Shown here piece after piece: positions 37,801 to 50,900 of a DNA stretch of 64,000 nt. The notes beneath the pieces are model-generated. The model saw only the letters and a program-made list of their open reading frames with translations. It was not told the origin of the DNA and ran no database searches. The stretch lies in assembly GCA_047967505.1 (NCBI GenBank), contig CM106538.1. One strand, written 5' to 3'. The translations under genes were made by a program, and so were the position numbers. The stretch comes from Dipteris shenzhenensis. Lineage: Eukaryota > Polypodiophyta > Polypodiopsida > Gleicheniales. How positions within the stretch are numbered: position 1 is the first letter of the stretch; each line of letters begins with the position of its first letter.

Positions 37801-40800
37801 TAAACAAGTGCCACTGTCACCCCCATTGGCAATCCCCTAATTTGGTGAGCGTGGAGGGAAGTCCCCTAGTCTGATTTGTGCCTCAACTCCTAGCGAGTCT
37901 GTCGTGCCTCTTGCTTTGGTCCTAGGCATAGTCACAAGAAACGTTTCGTCTGTTTTGCCGTTTCGTTGTTTCGACAGGTTTTGTTTCGTTTCGTTTCGTG
38001 TTGTTAGACGAAACGGATAGGTTTCGAATTGATACTTAATATATACCCTTATAGGTACAAAAAGATATGTTATATTTAAGTTAGAGTGAACAAAGAGAAA
38101 TATAAAGTCAAGATACTAAAAGGAAATTCAAAACATAAACACCTTGGATTCTAGAAAAAACAGGGCAAAAATGTTTATTTTGATTTGGGCAAAACAAAGG
38201 TTTCGTTGAGAGCGTTTCGTCCTATTTCGAAACGTTTCGTCTGTTTCGCGTTTCGAGGTTTCGAAGAGGACGAAACGGGTTTTCATGTGACTATGGTCCT
38301 AGAATCCACACTCTCCTTGGGCCTTGGTGGTCAATGTTGTCACGCTGAAAAAACTCAGTGATCAGGCTGTGTAGTGGAGTCTGGTTGTATATCTTGATCT
38401 TGCTTACATGTTCTAAGCAAATGCTTCCAATGTCAGACGGCCTCATGGATGAAAGTTGCTAGGCATCTCTAATTGGGTTAGGACAAGAAACTAGATAGCA
38501 GTTGAAACCATCCTTGAAGAGGCAGTTATAGCAACCTTCGGATCTCATAGTATACATGGCATCTAAAAGCGAAGTGCTCCTCTGACTCGATCTCCTGTTG
38601 ATCACATAAAGTGCAAATACGACCCTCTGTGAGTATGCCCTCAACTGGTGTGATGAAACGTGAATTGCCTGATTGATATTCTCAAGGAGTGGGGGAGATG
38701 AATCTGTGTGTATCGTGGTGAATCAATGAAGCCTTTTGTTGAAATCTGCAAGTAGTGGTCTTTGTACAAGCTGAGCTTTAGAGGAAGCTCGCAAAACTAG
38801 GTCCTGAATGTGTGAAGCTTAAGAGATCCTCTTGGATAACCTGGTTACCTCGTGATATATGAGCAGGACGGAAGGGGCCTCAATGTTGTACTAGAAGGGG
38901 GGTAATTTGTCCCTAGACTCTCAAACCATGTGCATGTATGTGCATACCAGAACCTTTAGTCACCCTCACTTGCCAAAGCCATGGATGGCAATAGGGCCAT
39001 CCATGGTATCTTGCATTGCCCGTAGTGCAAGAGCCATGCTCCATGATGCGGTAGAGGTACATGATAACTTGGAATGCTGCATCAAGCTGTAGTGGGGATG
39101 CTTCGAACTCAGCCATGACCATCTAATGTGGGACTGAAAGCTTTCTATGGATCATCTGTGAAAGAAAAGAACCTGAAGCCTCTCCACTCGAGCCTCAATT
39201 TTTCTCTAATAGGTCTGCCCCCCAACAATTGAGAGTGAAAGCACTACCACTCGAGTCTAGCAAGCTGACACATCCCAGCACTCCTGAAACCCCTGATCTG
39301 CAAAATAACCACACACAACATCAGAACTGAGCAGGCTGCTCACCACCCAACCGTGACATCTACGGGATATGATCCCGAATCAGAAGATGTCCCCCCGAGC
39401 CACGAGCTGAGCTACTGGCACGAACTCCCAATCAGATCCCAACCAGCCTGGTGTCCCATACCACCAGGTGGCGCTGTGAAGCCCTGGATCTGCCACTGGG
39501 CCTTGGGCTACGCTAAGATGCAGGCGCGCGTCCGCGACACAATTCAGGATCAGACCTAGCACCTGGGAACGAGACTTGCTCCCAACTGCTCCCAACTGCA
39601 CACTGAGAACTGAACCCCCTGGGCCCCTTTTATAGACTCGGGCCCCGGCGCCAAAAATAGCGAAGACCTATAAATAGTTCGTACCCTTGCCACTCAACCC
39701 GAGAATCAAGCCTGCCTAGCTCTAAGCCTCCCCAGGCTAACCTGAGCTAGTTCTGTGTACCTAGTACACGTCAGATACCGATCCGTGCACATGACATACT
39801 CCCCCTCCTCTAAGAACTCACTCCTGAGTTCGCTAAGAAATCGGGAAATGTTCTTTGGAGGTTTTGTAATGTCTCCCATGTTGCATCCTCCTCAACATGA
39901 TCCTTCCACTTAATCTTGTATTCCGTGATAGTACGATTTCGAATCTGTCTTTCACGAAATTCAAGAATAGATTCAGGTTCGTGAGGAATAAAAGTTAAAT
40001 CTGTAACTTCTATAATCTCATGAGGAGAAACAATTTGATCATCTGCACCCAATACTTCTTTCAGTCTACTGACATGAAAGACTGGATGTACTTTAACATC
40101 AGGAGGCAATTCTAGTCGATATGCAACTGGTCCAATTCTTTTAATGACCTTGAATGGGCCACAATATCTGGGGGATAATTTCGGAACCAAACCAGTACTT
40201 AGGCTCTTGGATTCCTTAGGAATTCTCAAATATACCATCGTTCCTTCAGAGAACTCTCTAGGTGAACGATGTCTATTAGCATAAAATCTGTCCCGATCTT
40301 GGGCACTTCTAATAGACTCCTTGGCAAACTGCAACATTTCCTGCATGTCTTGCAAGAAGTTCTTAGCAGCATCATTTTGAATCCCTTTTAATCCAACCAT
40401 AACTGGTGACTTAGGTTGAAACCCGTACATAAGCATAAAAGGACTATAACCTGTACTAGAATGCTTTGCACTGTTGTAAGCAAATTCAATCATGGGTAGA
40501 TAATCTTCCCACGAAGACTGTCTCTTAGATACATATGCCCGAAGCATGTCTTCAACCAACTGGTTGACCTTCTCTGTACTGCCATCGGATTGTGCATGAT
40601 CCGAGGAACTCATACTTAGAGTAGTTTCCAACTTCTCAAATACAAGTGTCCAAAAGTTACTTGTAAACTTTGAGTCCCTGTCACTGACTATGTCAGATGG
40701 CAAACCATACAGCTTGAACAAGTGGTCCACAAACTCGTGAGCCAGCTGAACAGCTGAAATAGTTGTTCTTGTAGGTAAGAATCGAGCCATTTTTGTCAAA

Positions 40801-43800
40801 TGGTCGACTATGACCCAAATAGAGTCATGACCCTTGCGCGTTCGAGGCAAACCAGTAATAAAATCCATGGAAATACTTTCCCACTTATTACCTGGAATCT
40901 GTAATGGCTGTAATAAGCCCGCGCTCCTAAGGCGTTCAGCCTTAGTAACCTGACAAACTCGGCAACCTACCACATAGTTCTCTACGAATGCACGCATCTT
41001 AGGCGAATAAAAGGTATGCTTCACAAGAGACAGAGTCCGATGTATACCTGGATGTCCCGCACTAGGAGCATCATGACACTCCCAGAGAATCTTGGATTTA
41101 AGGTCCAGAACATCAGGCACACAAATCTTTTCATTCCGGAACAGCAAGCCGTTCCTAATCATCCACTGACCTCCCGCCGCCTGTATCCTAGGTGGCACAA
41201 TCCCTGAGTCCTGGTCAACCATGGAGCTCCCATCCTGGACTCTCTGCCAATAAGAACTGAAATGACTATTAGTTGCGTATAGCCCTCTCAAGGATTGAAA
41301 TAGGTCTGAGGATATTTCCGTAAATGACAAAGCATTTACAAACTTAACTCGACTTAAGGCATCCGCCACACTATTCAACGAACCCTTACGATAACGTATT
41401 TCGAAATCAAAATCCTGCATTAACTCTGCCCATCTAGCTTTCCTTCCTCTCAATTCTGATCCATCACACACATACTTGATTGACTGGTGATCAGTCAATA
41501 CAAGGAACTTTGAACCATACAAGTAGTGTCTCCAAACCCTGAGAGCATACACTACTGCATAAAGTTCCTTCTCCAGTGTGGGCCAACGATACTGAGTGTC
41601 GTCTAGCTTCTTACTCTCAAAAGCTACAGGTCTGCCCTCTTGGAATAGAGCGGCCCCAATCGCATAATCACTCGCATCGGCCTCTAAAACATAAGGCCGG
41701 GTAGGATCGGGTAATGCAAGAACGGGTGCTTCCTTGATAGATAATTTCAAGGTTTCAAAAGCCTTGTTCATTGCATCATTCCAAGGGATCGGCTGAGTAG
41801 ACCTGCGTCCACGACCTTTCAATATGTTGGTCAAGGGTACCGTGATTTGTGAATAATCACGGACTGACTTCCGAAGAAATACCGTAAATCCTAGGAAAGA
41901 ACGAAGTTGTTTCACAGTCTGAGGGATAGGCCATTCTAAAACCTTCTGGATACGATCCAGATCAATGCTAATACCTTCAGAAGAAATCTTGTGTCCTAAG
42001 TAAATGATCTCCTTCATAAAGAAGTCACATTTACTCATCTTGGCATAAAGCTGATGCTGTCTTAGAACAAGTAAGACAACCCGGAGGTGTCCTATATGAT
42101 CCTCAAGCGTTTTACTATATACCAAGATATCATCTAAGAACACGACAACAAATTTACCCAGATAGTCTCTGAACAAATCGTTCATCATCTGCTGAAATGT
42201 AGCAGGAGCATTGGTCAAACCAAAAGGTAATACGAGGAACTCGTAATGACCATACCTAGTCCGGAATGCGGTCCTATCTATGTGTTTAGCATAGATACGG
42301 ATTTGATGATAACCCGTACGCAAATCAATCTTAGTGAAATACTTCGCTCCGGCCAAACGGTCTATCAAATCATCAGAACGAGGTAAAGGATAGCGGTTCT
42401 TAATTGTAACTTTATTTAGTCATTTATAATCTATACACATCCTCCAGGAAGAATCCTTCTTCTTTCTTAAGAGGACAGGTGCACCCCAAGGAGATTTACT
42501 TGGGCGGATATAGCCCATATTCAGGTAATCCTGAAGCTAGATAGCTAACTCATCCTCCTCTACCTGGCTCATCCTATACGGTGGTACACTGATAGGTTGA
42601 GCCCCTGGGACTAAGTCTATGCGATGATCTACTGCCCTTTCTGGAGGTAACCCTTCCGGCAGTTGAGCTGGGAATACGTCCTTAAAATTATCTAACAACG
42701 TTCTCAATTCTCGGTGTTCAAACACACTTAATTCATTTTTGTTAATTACCGAAACAATAAATGAAGATAGTGGAATCAAAACACATTGATAGACATCATA
42801 ATGAGAAGTGTTCAATATATTCCGAAGCTGCATCGCAGATACAATAGGCCCCTGAGAAGGGATAATCTTATCACACTGAATACAAAATTGGGTGCCTTTG
42901 TCTTCAAAAGAAAGGGTATGCTCCGTCCATCCGATCTGGATATTGTGGGTTTTAAACCACTCTATCCCGATCAGCAAGTCTACATGCTCTAAATGCATAA
43001 CATAACATGTGAGAGCTCCCGTATAGGCTTGAATCCGGATGGGAAGCGCTTCAACCTTGCGATCCCAAAACTGCTTCCCGGCTGGAAGCTGCACCTCGTA
43101 GGTGTGGTCGCTAGGTACTGTGGACAGCCCCATCTTCTGCACAAATTTGTAATTAACAAAATTGTGAGAGCTGCCCGGATCAAAGAGAATGTGAACCCGT
43201 TGGTCCCTAACTTCTCCATAAACTCGGAAAAGATCATGGGAACCAAACAACGAAGTATTAAAGGTACAATTGCAAGAAAGGGGGCAGGTAATGACATTTA
43301 CTGAAATACCTGTCATCGTAACCTGGTTGGCTCCCTTGGCTGCGGTACGCGGACCTGCCTGGAGCTTTGGTCCTAGCACCAATTTCTGGTTCTTCCGCTT
43401 AGGACACTCATTCTTTGTGTGGCCCCGCTCCTCGCAATAAAAACACCGGCCCTCTTTCTTGAGCCTGAGAGTGCGAAGGAAACGGGCCTTACCATTCTTC
43501 GCAGGAGTTAAGCTTTTCCTGGAGGCGTTGTCCGTAGACTTCGTCTCCCCAATACCAGTCGCATGCTGAAAGAACTTGCGTTTGTTCTTTCCGCTGGTCT
43601 CGGTAACTGTGGTTGCCTTGGTTCCGGCCATGGTATCATCATATATGCGTGCATATGTCATGGCCTCCTGCAATGTTGTGCACTTGTTATTCTTAATCTG
43701 TAACTTATAGGAGTCTGGCAAACCATCCACGAAAAACCTAACAAGGTTACAGGATCCATTTTGGTGGCCCTGGTTTGCAGATCCCTAAATCTCTGAAGAT

Positions 43801-46800
43801 AGACTTCAAAAGTTAAGTTCAATTTTGACATATCGAGGGCTTTGAGCTTGCCGACGATATCGTAGTCATCTTCCTTCTTCAGGAACTCCTTCCTGAAGAT
43901 ACCCTCAAATTCTGTCCAAGTGTCAGGCTTAGGCTGAAGTTCTTTCCACCAAAGCAAGGCTTTACCTGACATAAACCCTGCTGCTAGCTGAATCTTTTTC
44001 TCGTCTGGATAGGGGTGAAATTGGAAGTGAATTTGCCACTTGTGCAGCCAAGTGTCAACCACCTCCTTTGTTCTTGATTTCTGGTCACCTGGAAAGGGAT
44101 CCGGAGTGATATTCGGGCCTAGCACGGAGGCCATGGCATCCACATGCGTGAGTGCCTGAACCGTGCTAGCCAGAAGAGTCAAAGTAGCTTGTATCCCTTG
44201 GAGTTGCTGTGTCAACCCCGATTGATTAGTGTTGACCTGCTCAAATTTACCATCTAGAGCAGTCGTGAACTCACTGAAGGCTTTCTTAGTGATCAGGTCG
44301 TCATAGAGACCCTGATCATCCTCCCCCACTGGAGTGTAGTCTAATTCCTGCTCCCCCATAGTGAACTCGGGATTCGGAGCATCAGACATGGCTGAATACT
44401 GATTCGATTACAAACGGAGAGAAATAAATAACTGAAACGGAGCACGGAGGGAGATGGAGTAGAAGAAAACCGTCCCAGATAAATCTGACAGAAAGGATGC
44501 TGAAATCTGGAAGACCACGAGCCCTGGTGCCTCCCCGAATCTGCAACCGGATGCGCAGTCAACGATAGAGGCTGTACGGACTGCTGACGTGGCCTGTACG
44601 GCTGCTGACGCAGTCCGTTCGGTGGCTGCAGGTGTAGGCGCAGCTGCTGTACGGAGCAGCAGCAGGTACAGAAGCAGTCGGTACAGTCCGTACAGGCTGT
44701 ACGGCTGTCGCTGCAGCTGTACGGGCTGGTACGGAACTTTGGGAGCTGTGCAGGGCTGACGCAAGCAAGGCGGATGCAGGGAAACTGCTCGAACGAGGCG
44801 CTGCTGAAGGGCGAGGCGGCTGGCACAGATCTCGAGGTAAGATCTCGAATCTGGGGCTGCTTGTGGGTTGCCTAGCACCCAGCCCCCACCTATATAGGGT
44901 GCAGGGCGGCCTAATTTGGAAGCTAGGCTTCCAAAGAAGGCTGAGCCCCTCCAGCTTTGGAGGGGTGCTTTTGCGAAAAAAGCACCTGAGCCCCTCCAAC
45001 TTTGGAGGGGTGCTTTTTTCGCAAAAAAGCACCTTCCTCCTGCCCTTCCTCCTGCGCAGGCTGCACGCAGCCCTAGGCGCAGGCTGTTCGCAGCCTGTTG
45101 CGCAGGCTGTGGACAGCCTATTGCGCAGGCTGTCCTGCCCCTACAGCCTCGCCTACTGCGTCCCTTTCTACACCCCGCATCCTCTACTCCCTGGCTGCTT
45201 ATTTCCTGCCCTACTCTCCTCCCTTTCGGCTCTCCTTCTCCTCCCTCAGAACTTCTCTCCGTAGCCTTCAGAATTTTCGTTTCTATTTCACTCCTCTTCT
45301 TCTTCCTTTCCCAGATATTTCTTCACCCCTTCTACCCCAGGTAGACAGCAAAAACGCAGCAGAAAATCTCGAATTTTAGGGCATACCTGGAAGAGAAATC
45401 CGTCAAATTTCTCGCATCAGAAGTTCCTACCTCAGGAGTTGGCTCTGATACCAACTGACACATCCCAGCACTCCTGAAACCCCTGATCTGCAAAATAACC
45501 ACACACAACATCAGAACTGAGCAGGCTGCTCACCACCCAACCGTGACATCTACGGGATATGATCCCGAATCAGAAGATGTCCCCCCGAGCCACGAGCTGA
45601 GCTACTGGCACGAACTCCCAATCAGATCCCAACCAGCCTGGTGTCCCATACCACCAGGTGGCGCTGTGAAGCCCTGGATCTGCCACTAGGCCTTGGGCTA
45701 CGCTAAGATGCAGGCGCGCGTCCGCGACACAATCCAGGATCAGACCTAGCACCTGGGAACGAGACTTGCTCCCAACTGCACACTGAGAACTGAACCCCCT
45801 GGGCCCCTTTTATAGACTCGGGCCCTGGCGCCAAAAATAGCGAAGACCTATAAATAGTTCGTACCCTTGCCACTCAACCCGAGAATCAAGCCTGCCTAGC
45901 TCTAAGCCTCCCCAGGCTAACCTGAGCTAGTTCTGTGTACCTAGTACACGTCAGATACCGATCCGTGCACATGACACAAGCACTGCATATTCCGTGCTCC
46001 CTCAACCCTGCAATGCTGGTCTCATCGTGAAGATGGGGCCAGAGAAAAGGACCTTCAAGTATATGCAGGATGCAACCACCTCTACTGCCAACCTATCTAG
46101 TGTGAAGTGCTCTCCATGCAAGACTGCCGGGATGTATTGAAGATCATGACCTTAGTTTTAACAAGGTTGACCTTCAAGTCATGTGTCTCACAGAAAATAT
46201 AAAGTGCATTGGAGCCCCTCTGTTGAGGATGAGAGTAGGACCACGTCATTTGCATATAAGAGAATATGGAGCAAGGATCTGGCTGGAGAGCAGTGAGCTC
46301 CCCCAGGGTCCCAATGAAAGTCTTGAGCACATCTATATAGAGGCCAAATGAGATTGTTGATAATGGACAACCTTATTTGACCCCAATAGCGCTCATAATC
46401 TTCTTTGTTCGTCTTGCACTTGTTTGAATCTTGCTCGAGACTCTCTAATAAAGTGCCATGACTGGACTAGTCTCAACCTTGCTTGAGACTCTCTAATAAA
46501 GTCCCATGTTGGCCCAAATGATCTCCTGATCATATTCTAACTCTTGTAGACGTCTAATGAGCTGAGCTCTCAGACGCCTGTAGCCTCCTCATTGGCACAT
46601 CTGAGCGTGTATGTGATCTAGGTCCCCTGATCTCTCTGGAAGCCTACCTGTCCCACTGCTTCAAGTCCCTAAAGCTCTACAAGCCGACTAACCTCTGTGT
46701 TGAGCAATGATGCATAGATCTTGGACATAACATGTCCAATCATGATGGTACTATTGTTTTCTAGGGGCTTATGTGATCCCGTGCCTTGTGAATGGGAGTG

Positions 46801-47909
46801 ATGGTGTTAGGGGTCTAGGTATGAGGGAAATCGTTGCAAATCGCTTCGTTAAACAGCTTTGCTAAGATCATGCCAAAATATTTATTCCATATAGAATGAA
46901 CTCAGTACGTAGGCCCTCATGATCTTTCGCTTGGCCGTGGTGAAGCTTTAGGGCTGCATGTTTGACACCACTAGTTGTGAAAAGTGTGCATGATGTAGGA
47001 CGCCATGCATGTGAGAGATTGGGTGCTGGCTGGTTACGGACATTAGATAGTGTATGTGCATAGGAGTACCAGAGTCTAGTGTCTGTGAGAGGGGATGGTG
47101 CTTGCCACTGAAGGAATGTCCACTAGAATTCTTTAGAATTGTTACTAAATAAAATGTTTATTAACTTCTCATTCTAGAGAACGAAAGTCTGCTTCTTCTA
47201 GCGTACTAGACAACGGTTCTCGTGTATCGTCTCTGCCTCACTCGGAAGATGATGCTTAGCCTCGAATCGAAGTTGTTGATATAAAGCCTTACACTTGTCA
47301 TCATACCTGCTGTTACAGGGTACTGAGCCAAAAGGCGGTGGGCGAGTGGAACGGGTGGTTTGTGAAAAATGTGGAGGGAAGCTTCATGAAGAGAGCATGT
47401 GATCAGGGCGGCTTGATCCTCTAGGAGCATTATATGGTTGATGTATGTGAGTAGAGTGGAGAGGCGTGCAGAGTACTCAGGTGAACGGTTAAAATCAAAG
47501 TGTGTTGTGATAGGTAGTGTGCGTGAGTGATGTCATGTTGTGCATCATAAGCCGTGGGATGGATATACTATAAAACAGATAGGCGTGATCCACTCCTGGA
47601 AGTGGTGGTGAGACATAAAATCCATGATATGTGAAGTGGAGGTGGGGGATCCCATGAGATAGTCCATTATGCTGGAGCCGTCCCCGCCCCCGTCACGTGG
47701 AAAACAAGTGAAACCACTTGAGGAGGGCCAGCAATCCAGGCCAGTATAGATGAAAAGATCATGTATCCTGCGTGTCCAACAGTGCATGCCCATAGGATGT
47801 GACTGAGGTTCGCTTGTCCGTGGAGACTCAGGACATCCCAGCCTCATCTAGATCAACATCGAGATAGAGAGAGAGAGAGAGAGAGATGTATTATCATCTT
47901 TGGGAACTT

Positions 47910-47958
<49 letters not shown>

Positions 47959-50900
47959 TATTATCATCTTTGGGAACTTTGCGGGCATATGAGACAAAGT
48001 ACAATCCAAGAGTATCTCATACAAGCCACTCTAGGCTGAAGCAAAGGGGTCGCTAAGGCCCTTTGCTGAGTACTATGCTAAACTAAACTCAAAACTCAAA
48101 AACTCAAAACTAGTACTCAATTTCAGAGGCAAAACACATAACCAAGTGCCATGGTGGCTCTCCTGTGAGCTGCAAAAATATATTGTGTCTGTCCACCTGT
48201 TCTATGCTGAAGAAAAATCCGAATGCATACAGCCAAAATTGATTTCTTGTTTGCCCTTCTGTCTGTTTCTGAGAGAGATCTCTTATGAAACATATCATGG
48301 CCGCTTATTTTGCCTTGTTGAACTCACATTCACTTGCATGTAGTTTCTGCAAAAGTGTAATGGGGTATCACATCAAAAGCTGTAATACTGCTTTTGTTGT
48401 TTCAACAGAAGTGTTTCTTTTTTCTTATTATTCTTCTTTGTTGGAACTCGTTTTCTATTCATGTGGTATTTCCATCTTATTTTTGATCCTGTCATGCTGT
48501 GCATTGCGAAGTTAGCACGCACTTAGGTTGCTCATGGTCTGTCTGTCATAAGAGAAAGCTGATCAAGGATATAGACTATAGCATTTTTGTCAGTGTGTAC
48601 ACTGTCCAGTCTTCTTGAAGTTAGATCTGAAAGAATTTAGTGTCTTCTCCTGATCTTGTTTCTTGAGACTCTCCTTCTCCCCTCTGGAAACAAACTTGCT
48701 AGGCATGTGTGGTGATTGCAGCATAGGAGAAAGAGGACTTCCTCTTGAGATAGTAATTGGAATGTTAATCAATATTATTTGATGCTGTGCTTCTTGTGCC
48801 ATTGTGTGTTGCAGAGCTTAAGTGTGAGGGTGGAGACTGATAGGAGAGAGCACCATAAGTTAAGCATGCCTGTGCTTCAAGAGAACTATAATTCATTCAA
48901 AAAGTATCTTAAGTACCTTAGCATCAAGAATCAATGGGGAGCTGTCCAAATTATATTGCATATAACTGCTGGAACTGTGCTGGAGAACAAACAAGGGAAT
49001 GACTGTGTGAATGACCATGGGTTAACTCCTGTTTCAACTTTGTGTGGGTTGCTAGATTTCTGGGTGAATGTTTTGGGAGATATTTTGGGATATGCAGATA
49101 GGGATCTGGAAGCTGCTGACTCAAGGCAGACATTACGGTCATTGTTGGAGTTGAAAAGCTGTTGCAAGATTTTCAACATATTATTGCGGGGAAAGAAAGT
49201 TCAAGACATACAAGCTCAGGAGGTAATTGCCGAGGTTACAAGCTCATCAACCTGTGGAGATCAAAAGTCATGGTTCCTGAAAACAATGATATCATCTGGA
49301 TGCCCCTTTCTAGCAGTCTGGGCAGTTTGGGAAGGTACTCTCAGGGAGGTAGCAGGATCAGTAGGATTCTTTGATTTCAAAGATTTGGATAGAGATGGAA
49401 GCGAAAAGAATGAATTGTGGGAATCTCAATCAAGTGTAGCATGTTTATACGAGGGAGAAGAAAACTGCTTGGCTGAGAGGTCTAGCTCAGATTTAATGGA
49501 AGAAAAACCATCTCAACTGCACACAAATACCTCAGAGATCTTGGAGATTTATGCACAAGTTGTAAGCTCATCTATTGAATCATGCCTTCTTATGTCTTGC
49601 AAAGCAACTCTTGTGGAGGATTATGCTGCCGAGCTCAAATCAACAATCAAAGCAGTATCGTCTCTGGGTAGCAATTTTGAGATAGATGGGGAGTTGCAAC
49701 AAATTCAGTCTCCAGCTTACCAAATGTTGCATGAAGTTCGACTGATTGTATGGAAAAAGCTGTGTGATTTCGCTGAAAGTTTGGATGTTCCTCCTTGCCT
49801 GAGATTATGCTTGTTAAAGCTTCTGGAAGCTATCATTTGTCAGCAAGATTCAGCAGACAAACTCAGCAGTTTTGCAAAGTCTGTGAAAAATTATTCACTA
49901 GCATGGGCTGGTTGGGAGAAAACCATCGTTTCAGGTGAAATTACATTCCCTTTTCCAAGGATAAAAAATCTTGTAGTGGCTCTAAAATCCACAGAACTTT
50001 TATCCTCTGAATGGTCAGATGTTAAAGTCAAGGCAGAAGACCTTCTATCTGTTGAAGAAGCAACTTCGGTATTTGTTTCTTTGGCAGCTAGGGTAAATCT
50101 CCCACGGCATGCAGCTTTGCTGAAAAGCCTGTTGGAAGAATGGGAAGGTATTTTTGGATCTCAAAATGATCTAACTTTGGATGAATCTGTAGAGTTTTCC
50201 ACAAGGACCAATCCTACACTGGAGAATACGGACCAAGATGGATGGGGCCAAGATGATTGGGATGATGTTTGGGAAGAGACTGAAGAGACCACAGACAAGA
50301 GTAGCCCAATTATTAGGGATGCTGGTTGCACTGTGCATGCACTTCATGCATGCTGGAAAATTGCTTTTGAAAAACTGGAGTTGTATGGCAGTTTAGAAGA
50401 AATACTCACTGTACTTGACAAAATGTCACCAAGAAACGGGAAGACACTCTTGTCGAAGGAGGAGAGTATTGAGCTTGTTTCTTCTCTTGCACAAAAAAGC
50501 CCCATGTCGGCTTTCAAACTCTCTCTTCTACTACCATACGTAGACGTGCATAATCTGGCTCTAGAGTCTTTTGAGATGAGAATAAGATCCTCAAGCTCCA
50601 CAAATGTACAACAAAACAAAACAAGAGAATTTGAAGGACGGGATATCACTAGTAAAACTGAAGGCAGCTCAGAAACTAATGATGTTGTGGCGGTTGATTA
50701 TTGTCTTTTGACTCTGGTGTTAGGGTCGGGCTGCCTTTCTACAATAGCCGTTGACCCAAAATTTTCACTTACATTCTCATTGCTCTGTGCGCAAATGGCA
50801 TCTTCTGTTCGGGAGGTTGCACTTTTCTATTCTGAACCAAATAGGTTTCAGATGGAGGAGAAAAGTACTGTACAAGAACTCATTTTCCCATTTTTTGTGG

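Larger units (their letters stand above)
39266..45976 (-). mobile_element. Full-length Ty3/gypsy chromovirus with 5-bp TSD
   Basis: Two LTRs (39266-39796 and 45456-45976) start TGACACATCC and end GCACATGACA. Target duplications caagc flank both ends (39261-39265 and 45977-45981). Read on the minus strand, the order is 5' LTR (right), PBS, leader, gag, protease, RT, RNase H, integrase, chromodomain, polypurine tract (complement of ccccctcctct at 39801-39811) and 3' LTR (left). By eye the LTRs differ by about three substitutions and one 10-bp duplication, so the insertion is recent. It lies within a minus-strand LINE, in intron 5 of the MIP2-like gene. Confidence 0.96.
29478..48814 (+). other. 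Intron 5, 19.3 kb, filled with nested transposable elements
   Basis: It contains LINE pieces on both strands, a non-autonomous LTR element, a MITE and a chromovirus (separate entries). Exon phases on both sides are 0. About 200 MIP2 residues that normally lie between exons 5 and 6 were not recognised anywhere in it. They could be short exons that I missed, or they could be lost. Confidence 0.6.

Noticed and set aside
43658-43730. Programmed gag-pol frameshift in the chromovirus
   Set aside because: The frame change lies within gag, before the zinc knuckle, with no slippery site; a mutation is simpler.
44408-45379. Several long frames on both strands in the chromovirus leader
   Set aside because: All arise from repeated CTG/GTACGG words; no protein motif is present, and the true gag start is at 44389 on the minus strand.
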